6,865 nt of DNA from Pyramidobacter sp. (GTDB lineage: Bacteria; Synergistota; Synergistia; Synergistales; Dethiosulfovibrionaceae). The notes under the pieces are model-generated. The model had not been told where the DNA came from, did no database searches, and worked only from the letters and a program-made list of their open reading frames with translations. The stretch's first letter is position 1. The number at the start of each line of letters is the position of its first letter. A program made the position numbers and the translations under genes. Below, in pieces: positions 1 to 4,870 of this stretch. The stretch is taken from the NCBI GenBank assembly GCA_017940445.1, contig JAGAYQ010000319.1:1-6865 (forward strand), written 5' to 3'.

Positions 1-215
1 GACGTGTTGTCGCCGCCGGCGGTCAGCTTTTCGATCTCGGCCAGCGCTTCGGCCTTGCCCGCCAGCGCGGCTTTGCGCAGCCACTCCAGCGCCATGTTTT
101 TGTCACGCGCCACGCCGTCGCCGGCAGCATATGCCCGGCCAAGCGCCAGCATCGCGTCAACATCGTTATCATATTTCACCTTGTTGTCCAGCATAATAAT
201 ATCAGCATACGTCAT
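1..215 (-). CDS. Sel1-repeat protein, 3' end cut by window edge
   Basis: This is the first 71 codons of a protein that runs off the left edge. Residues about 20-58 form one clear Sel1-like (SLR, TPR-related helical hairpin) repeat: DAMLALGRAYAAGDGV followed by ARDKNMALEWLRKAALAG. This gives the family pattern A..LG..Y..G.GV..D...A..W..KAA..G. Sel1 repeats mediate protein-protein contacts, and no enzyme activity is implied. No signal peptide precedes the repeat, so the protein is probably cytosolic. The ATG at 215 is set by AGGAGA at 225-230, nine bases upstream. The last visible residues (TAGGDNT) leave the repeat pattern, so this may be a one-repeat protein close to its end. If the window is circular, the frame stops after 11 more codons (about 82 aa). 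Target and function are unknown. Confidence 0.8.
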   Translation of the reverse strand, partial: MTYADIIMLDNKVKYDNDVDAMLALGRAYAAGDGVARDKNMALEWLRKAALAGKAEALAEIEKLTAGGDNT

Positions 216-330
216 TTTTTTCGATCTCCTTTTCAATATACTTGTTTTGATTTGGCCCTGGCAGTCTACTCTCGGAGAGCGCCGTCACGATCCATCCAGG
301 CGTTTTTGCCGCCTGCCTTTGTTCTTTCAT
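202..330 (-). CDS. Possible 42-aa small ORF overlapping the Sel1 gene start
   Basis: An ATG at 330 opens a 42-codon frame (begins MKEQRQAAKTPGWIV, ends KEIEKNDVC). It stops at TGA 204-202, overlapping the Sel1 start by 14 bases in another frame. An overlap of this kind is what translational coupling looks like. However, the upstream Shine-Dalgarno is poor (only TTGAG before the ATG), I recognise no family, and a frame this short is common by chance. It is listed because it is the only minus-strand frame I noticed filling the gap before the Sel1 gene. Confidence 0.18.
   Translation of the reverse strand: MKEQRQAAKTPGWIVTALSESRLPGPNQNKYIEKEIEKNDVC
235..264 (-). promoter_or_regulatory. Weak candidate promoter upstream of the Sel1 gene
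   Basis: CTGCCA (259-264) lies 18 bases from TATATT (235-240) on the minus strand, matching 4/6 and 5/6 of the sigma-70 consensus. The expected transcription start would fall inside the Shine-Dalgarno of the Sel1 gene, which argues against it. The site also lies inside the small ORF at 202-330, so at most one of the two readings is likely to be right. Confidence 0.2.
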
Positions 331-378
331 GGCTCAATTTTAGCGTTTCAGATATCGGGCGCAAACCTGTGTAGCCAC

Positions 379-411
379 AAATCAAATGTGCGGAAACTAC
401 GTATTTGATTT
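379..411. repeat. Perfect 9-bp AT-rich inverted repeat
   Basis: AAATCAAAT (379-387) and ATTTGATTT (403-411) are exact reverse complements around a 15-base centre. It lies in the gap between the helicase stop and the Sel1 gene. Neither side has the uninterrupted T-run of an intrinsic terminator, so an operator or a cruciform-type site is as likely as an RNA structure. Confidence 0.5.
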
Positions 412-418
412 ATTTTAT

Positions 419-470
419 GCTGCATCTGCCGCGCCGGCATCATGATGCAGCGAACATCAGATGATGCCGG
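419..470. repeat. Nested, mutually exclusive inverted repeats downstream of the helicase gene
   Basis: Two pairings compete for the same bases. CCGGCATCA (434-442) pairs with TGATGCCGG (462-470), with an inner TGATG/CATCA stem (443-447 with 455-459). Alternatively GCTGCATC (419-426) pairs with GATGCAGC (444-451). A perfect 12-bp palindrome, GCATCATGATGC (437-448), sits at the centre. The structure follows the helicase stop at 514 by about 45 bases, so it may shape the 3' end of that transcript, but no T-tract follows it. The rest of the gap (216-513) holds the neighbouring AT-rich dyad, the weak promoter and the small ORF. Confidence 0.5.
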
Positions 471-513
471 TTCGACAGTCAGCTCACCATCAGCTTTCGA
501 GACGGCTAACGGC

Positions 514-1956
514 TTAGGCACTCACAGCCGGCGCGAAAGCTGCCTTCGATTTTTCCCGCTCCGCTTCGTAAAATTTGATCACGGCTTTGTTCTGAAGGAC
601 CTTGCCGGAGCTGGAAACTCTTCCCTCGATATGCATTCGGCTGATGTCAGAGCAGCGGGAGAGGGCCACATACATCTGTCCGGTTTCCCAGACGCGCTTT
701 ACCGAGATGTTGGCGGCGTTGTACGTCGCGCCCTGGGATTTGTGAATCGTGCAAGCCCAGGCCAGCCGCAGCGGGAACTGCGTGTATTCGCCGGCGGTGC
801 TGTAGCGGATGCACGCTTCGCTGCCGCTGTCAACGCATTCGGGCAGCTTCACTTCCCATTTATGCTGGGCGATATCGACATCCATGCCGGTGTCGTCCAT
901 ATTGACGCGGACGAACATGATGCTGCCGTCGTCGTCATAGATGAACTCGCGCACGGTGCCAAGCGAGCCGTTCTGGAACCGTCCGCCCGGATCGTTGATA
1001 ACAGTCATGACACGAGCGCCCGCTTTGAGGTGCAGCTTGGGCTCCACGACCATGGTGAGCTTTTTGAGTTCGTCAGACGTGCTGTCGATCACGGTAGGAA
1101 CGCTCTCCAGGGGCGTGTCCAGCTTATCCAGAGCTTTTTCGTTCTTGCTGTCAGCCTCTTTTCTGGTCGCGCAGATGCAGATACCATTGGGGACCGGCTT
1201 AGGGGCCGCATTTTTCAGGATCCAGTTTCGTCCAGTCCCATCCGGATCGCCGCGGCGAAGCAGATCGAGCGCGGCGGCATGCTCCCTGGTGCGCTGCCGC
1301 ACGACCTGAGTCAGACTGATCATCCTGATATTGAGGTCTTTCCATTCCTGCGTCTGGAACGCAAATCCTTCGGGATTATCAGGATAAGCCGTGTTCCATG
1401 CCGTTTTCTCCTGACTGCCGATGACAGGCGGCAGCTGATGAAAGTCGCCGCAGCAGACAAGCTGGATTTTGTGTCCCGTGCGTTCTCGCTCGGCGCGGAG
1501 AACGCCGGCGACCCATTTGAACACGTCGGCCCGCACCATCGAGATCTCGTCGATGACGAGGGTGTCGCAGGCATGGATCAGCCTGTACCTTTTTCCGCGA
1601 GTCAGTCTGGCCCACTGAGCGTCGTCAAACGCACAGTCACGAGACGTGATGATCTTGCGCGGAATACAAAAAGCGCTGTGCAGCGTCAGCCCGCCGATGC
1701 GGACAGCGGCAATGCCGGTAGAGGCCGTTACGAGCACGGAGCGGGACGATTCAATGAACGAACGAAGCAGAAAGGACTTGCCCGTCCCCGCCGAGCCGGT
1801 CAGGAAACAGTTCGCTCCCGACTGAAGGATCCTCAGCGCCTCCGCCTGTTCCGCGTTCAGCTTCGCGTTCGCGCCGGCAGGAGTCTGGGCAGCCGCGGAC
1901 GCGGCGTTGTTCATCTGATTCTTCTGGGTATCTTTGGCAGTCTCAAAATTTTTCAT
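514..1956 (-). CDS. Pif1-family SF1B DNA helicase (480 aa)
   Basis: Pif1/RecD-type SF1B helicases are ATP-driven 5'-to-3' DNA motors that unwind forks, R-loops, G-quadruplexes and protein-bound DNA. Motifs in order: Walker A GSAGTGKS (54-61); motif Ia VTASTGIAA (76-84); Walker B VIDEISM (134-140); motif III GDFHQLPP (170-177); QVVRQ (217-221); the conserved GARVM and NGSLG stretches (about 313-333); motif V TIHKSQGATY (403-412); motif VI YVALSRC (429-435). All ATPase residues are intact, and the length suits a bacterial Pif1 core. The first 35 residues are a low-complexity Ala/Gln/Asn tail. The ATG at 1956 has AAGGAGGA at 1962-1969. It lies 77 bases after the ClpX-like gene on the same strand with no terminator between them, so the two are probably co-transcribed. 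Near a plasmid-type origin, a role in element replication or fork passage is a reasonable inference. TraA or RecD are less likely, because there are no relaxase or RecD N-terminal domains. Confidence 0.92.
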   Translation of the reverse strand: MKNFETAKDTQKNQMNNAASAAAQTPAGANAKLNAEQAEALRILQSGANCFLTGSAGTGKSFLLRSFIESSRSVLVTASTGIAAVRIGGLTLHSAFCIPRKIITSRDCAFDDAQWARLTRGKRYRLIHACDTLVIDEISMVRADVFKWVAGVLRAERERTGHKIQLVCCGDFHQLPPVIGSQEKTAWNTAYPDNPEGFAFQTQEWKDLNIRMISLTQVVRQRTREHAAALDLLRRGDPDGTGRNWILKNAAPKPVPNGICICATRKEADSKNEKALDKLDTPLESVPTVIDSTSDELKKLTMVVEPKLHLKAGARVMTVINDPGGRFQNGSLGTVREFIYDDDGSIMFVRVNMDDTGMDVDIAQHKWEVKLPECVDSGSEACIRYSTAGEYTQFPLRLAWACTIHKSQGATYNAANISVKRVWETGQMYVALSRCSDISRMHIEGRVSSSGKVLQNKAVIKFYEAEREKSKAAFAPAVSA

Positions 1957-2033
1957 TCGTGTCCTCCTTAGATCTGGAAATTGGAAAATGTTTTTTCATT
2001 CTTCACACAGGCGCAAGACTCAATACTCAGGCA

Positions 2034-3203
2034 TCAAAACGGACCGTCCACCATCTCGGCATCTTTTTTCTGCATTTTTTTCAGGACCCTGTCACAGTAA
2101 GAAAAACTCTTCTTCCCGGTCAGCTTCGACCGGTCGGAGCCGGCGTACAGCTTCAGGTCCTCAGCCTTCTTCGTCTGATAAAAAGTTTCGTCAACGACGA
2201 AAGTCGTGTTGATCCTGTCGCCGTGCAGAAAAAGCGGCAGCTGCAGCAGCTCGTACAGGAAGGACTTCAGCGCCCTGGCCCCGATCCCGGAAAGAGACGC
2301 CTTGCGGATCACAGCGTCAATGACCTGATTTGAGAGCAGCAGCGAGTTGTTCCGATATCTGAAGAACCGTTCCAGTTCAAGCAGAGGCGAATTTTCCGAA
2401 TCAAGCAGAATCCGCCGGTACTCATCCTCAGTCAGGGCATTGATGCGGCAGCGCAGCGGCATACGGCCAAGAAGCTCACGTTTGAGGCCGTAATCGATCC
2501 AGTCACTCAGCTGCAGCTTTCTGTCAGAGGCCGCGCCTCCCTCCCCGGCGGCACAGAGGTCGCTGGAAAAACCGACATGGCGTTCAGAGCTTTCCTTGGG
2601 AGTAAGCCCCTCGAAAGCCCCCAGAGCAACGAAGAGAATGGCACTGGTGTCGATTACCACACTTTTGGTCCCATCCTCACTGTAACACTTGAAGCGCTGC
2701 CCCTCGACAAAGGTCAGCAGGTCGTTCTGGATGCAGTACATATACTGCGCGCAGTGAGTGCTCTGATCCCCGCGCACGGCCAGCTTGTCGAACTCGTCCA
2801 GGACGATGATCCCGCCCTCGGTACGCGGCAGGTTCTCATCCGCTTTCAGATAGAGGTCGTACAGCACCTCAGTAATTAATTTCCCGTTCTTACCCCCGCT
2901 GGGGATGATGCTGGGAGCGCTTTCGATCGTCATGGGCAGCCCGGAGAGCCGAGCCAGATGACGCAGGAGCGCCGTCTTTCCGGAACCAGACGGCCCATAG
3001 ACGATGACATTGGGCGCAGTGCCGACAGAGTTCGGATCGGCAAGGCGCATCCGGTACCGCTGGAGGTGCATGGCAACGGCCGTGCAGAGCGTGATCTTCG
3101 CCTCCTCCTGGCCGATGACGTAGCGGTCAACCTCACGTTTCAGGGCGGAAGCGGATGCCCCCGGGCCATAAATGATATTCGCACAGAGATCTTTACTCGA
3201 CAT
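2034..3203 (-). CDS. ClpX-like AAA+ ATPase lacking the zinc domain (389 aa)
   Basis: The protein aligns along the ClpX AAA+ module: YVIGQEEAK (28-36); Walker A GPSGSGKT (70-77); Walker B IIVLDEFDK (132-140); FVALGAFEGL (191-200, ClpX GGAF.GL region); LLGRMPL (244-250, arginine-finger box); sensor 2 GAR (308-310). ClpX is a hexameric unfoldase and remodeller that can feed ClpP. Two differences stand out. The N-terminal zinc-binding domain is missing, and where ClpX has the GYVG pore-1 loop this protein has GGKNG (103-107), with no aromatic residue. VGFS (210-213) falls where ClpX carries its ClpP-docking IGF loop. The ATG at 3203 is chosen over a longer frame reaching 3320, because AAAGGAAGA (3211-3219) stands nine bases before it and the upstream extension is Arg-rich and translates a likely promoter. 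It sits between the candidate origin and the helicase gene. Remodelling of Rep is an inference; targeted proteolysis is the alternative. Confidence 0.88.
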   Translation of the reverse strand: MSSKDLCANIIYGPGASASALKREVDRYVIGQEEAKITLCTAVAMHLQRYRMRLADPNSVGTAPNVIVYGPSGSGKTALLRHLARLSGLPMTIESAPSIIPSGGKNGKLITEVLYDLYLKADENLPRTEGGIIVLDEFDKLAVRGDQSTHCAQYMYCIQNDLLTFVEGQRFKCYSEDGTKSVVIDTSAILFVALGAFEGLTPKESSERHVGFSSDLCAAGEGGAASDRKLQLSDWIDYGLKRELLGRMPLRCRINALTEDEYRRILLDSENSPLLELERFFRYRNNSLLLSNQVIDAVIRKASLSGIGARALKSFLYELLQLPLFLHGDRINTTFVVDETFYQTKKAEDLKLYAGSDRSKLTGKKSFSYCDRVLKKMQKKDAEMVDGPF

Positions 3204-3210
3204 AACAGAT

Positions 3211-3219
3211 TCTTCCTTT
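3211..3219 (-). promoter_or_regulatory. Ribosome binding site fixing the ClpX-like start
   Basis: AAAGGAAGA ends eight bases before the ATG at 3203 (nine from the AGGAA core). It places the start at MSSKDL and rules out the longer reading that begins near 3320. Confidence 0.75.
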
Positions 3220-3229
3220 CGATCGGTTT

Positions 3230-3275
3230 GCGGCAAATGCCCGGTCCGCCGTCGGCGTTGCCCGCGTCCTGCCGC
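3230..3275. repeat. GC-rich nested stem-loop in the leader of the ClpX-like gene
   Basis: GCGGCA (3230-3235) and TGCCGC (3270-3275) enclose the palindrome CGCCGTCGGCG (3247-3257). The structure lies between the candidate promoter and the Shine-Dalgarno of the ClpX-like gene, so it could act as a translational control hairpin or an operator. It may also simply reflect the local high GC content. Confidence 0.35.
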
Positions 3276-3281
3276 GACACG

Positions 3282-3309
3282 AGTATACATGGCCGATTTT
3301 CGCGCACAA
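3282..3309 (-). promoter_or_regulatory. Candidate sigma-70 promoter for the ClpX-like/helicase operon
   Basis: TTGTGC (3304-3309) lies 16 bases upstream of TATACT (3282-3287) on the minus strand. The -10 element matches 5/6 and the -35 is moderate. It lies downstream of the strong terminator at 3416-3466, so it would give the ClpX-like and helicase genes a transcript separate from rep, with a leader of about 70 bases. Confidence 0.45.
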
Positions 3310-3322
3310 AAAGGTTGCATGT

Positions 3323-3400
3323 TTTCATGATTGGTTTTAGATTTTAGGTTTTGGGTTTAATGATGGTTTTCAATAATTGGTTTTAAGATTTGGTCATGAT
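3323..3400. other. AT-rich, C-free tract with repeated GGTTTT motifs; possible DNA-unwinding element
   Basis: By my count this stretch is about 28% G+C, against GC-rich flanks. From 3327 to 3370 the plus strand has no C at all. GGTTTT recurs at 3333, 3347, 3365 and 3379 (two of the intervals are 14 bases), with GGGTTTAA at 3353. The longer phrase ATTGGTTTTA occurs at 3330 and 3376. An easily melted repeat-bearing tract beside iteron-like repeats is typical of plasmid origins. The unwinding role is inferred. Confidence 0.45.
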
Positions 3401-3415
3401 CAGTTTCAGGGTTGC

Positions 3416-3466
3416 AAAAAAACAAGGGAGATGCTCACACAGTCTGTGAACATCTCCCTTGTTTTT
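3416..3466. terminator. Perfect bidirectional Rho-independent terminator
   Basis: A 16-bp stem without mismatch (3418-3433 with 3451-3466) is extended by an inner 5-bp stem, TCACA (3435-3439) with TGTGA (3445-3449). On the minus strand it is followed by seven T's (complement of A's 3416-3422), and on the plus strand it ends in five T's (3462-3466). It is well placed to stop rep transcription, about 220 bases after the rep stop codon, before the origin-proximal AT tract and the ClpX-like promoter. Confidence 0.9.
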
Positions 3467-3498
3467 ATGCCCCTGTTTTGTTTTGTACCATTTATTAA

Positions 3499-3528
3499 AC
3501 GTTTAAGTACGTCTAAGAACGTGCCGTC
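3499..3528. repeat. Three ACGT motifs at 10-bp spacing
   Basis: ACGTTTAAGT, ACGTCTAAGA and ACGTGCCGTC follow each other head to tail. The first two match at 8 of 10 positions, and ACGT recurs at 3499, 3509 and 3519. One helical turn per unit puts every motif on the same face of the DNA, as in cooperative protein-binding sites. They lie between the terminator and the iteron-like repeats. Confidence 0.4.
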
Positions 3529-3548
3529 GATCATTTTCATTGTGGATC

Positions 3549-3581
3549 CGGTAAAGAAGGCGGAGCTTTGCCTCTTTACCG
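3549..3581. repeat. Bulged 12-bp hairpin abutting the iteron-like repeats
   Basis: CGGTAAAG-A-AGGC (3549-3561) pairs with GCCTCTTTACCG (3570-3581) through one bulged A (3557), with an eight-base loop. No T-run follows on either strand, so it is probably not a terminator. Its last base is the first base of the first GTGAC repeat, suggesting that it belongs to the origin architecture. Confidence 0.5.
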
Positions 3582-3646
3582 TGACGCATTTTCGCATGTG
3601 CTGTGACACTTGTACGCGCCCTGCGTGACACATTCGCGCGCTTTGG
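3581..3646 (+). repeat. Three 22-bp iteron-like direct repeats
   Basis: GTGAC starts at 3581, 3603 and 3625, so both intervals are exactly 22 bp. The consensus of the three units is about GTGAC-R-C-W-T-K-N-N-CGC-R. Ten of the first 16 positions are identical in all three copies; the last six are unrelated. Direct repeats of about two helical turns next to a rep gene are the hallmark of iterons bound by plasmid Rep proteins for initiation and copy control. Here they lie 39 bases beyond the rep stop codon. Divergence between copies leaves some doubt. Confidence 0.55.
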
Positions 3647-3684
3647 GCAGCTCGTTTTACGCGGTCTTAAAGTATGCATCACGA

Positions 3685-4689
3685 TCATTCGAAGCTTTTT
3701 GTCTTCGATCTTCCTTTGCTTTTAGGCGTTATCTGAAAGCGGCCATCGGCCTTGCCGAAGCCCTCGATCAATCCGCACTTCCGCAAGTGCGCAAGCCATT
3801 TTTCCGCGTTCATGAGCGCACGTTTTTTCTGCTGCCTGAATCGAGCGGCAGCGGCGGCGCTTTCGTCCGCCGGCGGGACGATCCCGCACGCCTGCAGAAA
3901 GGTTTCGATCTTGATCACCGGGTGCATCTTGGCGGAATAGTTGATGCCGCTGATGTGGGCCAAAAGAACATATTCGATATTTATGCTGCTTTCCGTCAGC
4001 GAAAGCGGGCTTTCGTTAAAAACGCCGATGGGGACCGTGGTCATTTGCCTGCGCTCTTTCACGAAAGAGAAAAGCGGCGCTTCCGCCAGCGGGTGGATCA
4101 GATCAGTTGTATTGCCGCCCATCGTCCCCTTGAGCACTTCGGCGGGAAGAAACGCCGCGACGCGGGAATTTGAATGGTTGCGCAAATGCGCCTCCCCGCT
4201 CGCGTCGATCTGCATTTTTACATACATCAGCTTTTCGGCAGTGTTCCTGACCTTTCGCATTTGGGAAGCGGCCGGGCGCGCGCCGGCTGTCATGTGCCTG
4301 CACAGCTGCGCAACGGAAAAATATCTTTTTTCGATCGGGATGTTCATCTGCTCGGCTTTTTCCCAAAGCGCCTGATATGCCAGCATGAATCGCATGTCAA
4401 AAAAGGAAAAGGCGCCGTTGAGATGATCAGGCAGCGCCTCGTCGGGATAAGCCTTCCGCACACGGTCCGGATCAAGGCTCAGCGTTACGCGGACGACCCC
4501 TTCCCGCGTGCCGTTGCTATCGCCTTTGTACGTCACAACCGGAACTGTTTTTGGCTCAAAGCCGGGGATGGGCTTTTTTTTCAGCAATTCTTTCGTCATG
4601 GGATCGACAGGCACCAGCACGAAATCGGCCTTGAGGGCGCGCCCCCGTATCTCTTCGCTGGCTGCTGCCGTACTTGGCAGTGCTGTCAT
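3685..4689 (-). CDS. Probable plasmid-type replication initiator protein (Rep, 334 aa)
   Basis: I do not recognise an exact family, but the layout resembles winged-helix plasmid initiators. FFDMRFMLAYQALWEKA (97-112) and YFSVAQLCRHM (123-133) read like a first helical/DNA-binding domain. RKVRNTAEKLMYVKMQID (145-162) matches the helix-plus-strand segment seen in RepA-like proteins. YVLLAHISGI (240-249) and IETFLQACGI (261-270), followed by a basic helix and AEKWLAHLRKCGLIEGF (295-311), resemble a second winged helix. The C-terminal tail is strongly basic (KSKGRSKTK). The ATG at 4689 is preceded at eight bases by GGGAGG (4698-4703); the longer reading from a TTG at 4755 has no such site. Iteron-like repeats begin 39 bases after the stop, and a strong terminator follows. 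I see no clear promoter in the 181-bp gap upstream, only a GC-rich dyad (4784-4789 with 4805-4810), so read-through from the protease gene is possible. A phage replication or transcription factor is the main alternative. Confidence 0.6.
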   Translation of the reverse strand: MTALPSTAAASEEIRGRALKADFVLVPVDPMTKELLKKKPIPGFEPKTVPVVTYKGDSNGTREGVVRVTLSLDPDRVRKAYPDEALPDHLNGAFSFFDMRFMLAYQALWEKAEQMNIPIEKRYFSVAQLCRHMTAGARPAASQMRKVRNTAEKLMYVKMQIDASGEAHLRNHSNSRVAAFLPAEVLKGTMGGNTTDLIHPLAEAPLFSFVKERRQMTTVPIGVFNESPLSLTESSINIEYVLLAHISGINYSAKMHPVIKIETFLQACGIVPPADESAAAAARFRQQKKRALMNAEKWLAHLRKCGLIEGFGKADGRFQITPKSKGRSKTKSFE

Positions 4690-4697
4690 CGGTTCCG

Positions 4698-4703
4698 CCT
4701 CCC
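4698..4703 (-). promoter_or_regulatory. Ribosome binding site fixing the rep start
   Basis: GGGAGG stands eight bases before the ATG at 4689. It selects the start MTALPS over a TTG 22 codons upstream. Confidence 0.75.
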
Positions 4704-4870
4704 TTTTTACGATCGGCTGACGGTTCCCGACGATCTTGGCTTTCTCCGACGGCAACTCGTCAGCGCCTCAAATGCTCCTGCGCGTGCGCCGCATAATCCG
4801 CAAAGCGCACAGCGCCATACTTTCATCGGGCAGATGCGCTCCGGCATGACAGGATCTGCGCGAAGCCCAT

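Larger units (their letters stand above)
3204..3684. other. Candidate replication origin region (481-bp intergenic)
   Basis: This is the longest non-coding stretch. It combines iteron-like repeats, a hairpin, phased ACGT motifs, a strong terminator and an AT-rich tract, directly next to a probable rep gene. A weak DnaA-box-like TGTGGATCC lies at 3541-3549; it matches the TGTGGAT core but not the last two bases. I see no convincing gene inside. The combination fits a theta-type iteron origin, but no single element proves it. Confidence 0.5.

Noticed and set aside
442..1971. 509-codon open frame on the plus strand, longer than the gene opposite it
   Set aside because: It is antisense to the Pif1 helicase, whose motifs are all intact and which has a strong Shine-Dalgarno. 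The plus-strand translation is rich in Arg/His/Asp with no recognisable domain, as expected of a GC-rich shadow frame.
3204..3320. 39-residue N-terminal extension of the ClpX-like protein
   Set aside because: The extension is Arg-rich, resembles no ClpX N-domain and overlaps the likely promoter. The Shine-Dalgarno before 3203 marks the start.
3406..3540. 44-codon minus-strand frame (MKMIDGTFLDVLKRL...) inside the origin region
   Set aside because: Its start reads somewhat like protein, but it has only a weak upstream GGA and its second half is the perfect terminator hairpin. The bases are better explained as non-coding structure.
3204..3684. CRISPR array suggested by regular repeats
   Set aside because: Only three diverged 22-bp units without unique spacers, and no cas genes.
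4845..4862. Iteron-like ATGACAGGATCTGCGCG upstream of rep
   Set aside because: It aligns with the GTGAC repeats only after inserting a base, and it stands alone, so I do not count it as a fourth iteron or as an autoregulatory site.
4690..4870. Small frames in the gap between protease and rep (for example a Cys-rich 47-codon frame starting MPERICP)
   Set aside because: None has a Shine-Dalgarno, and short frames occur in all three phases of this GC-rich gap.
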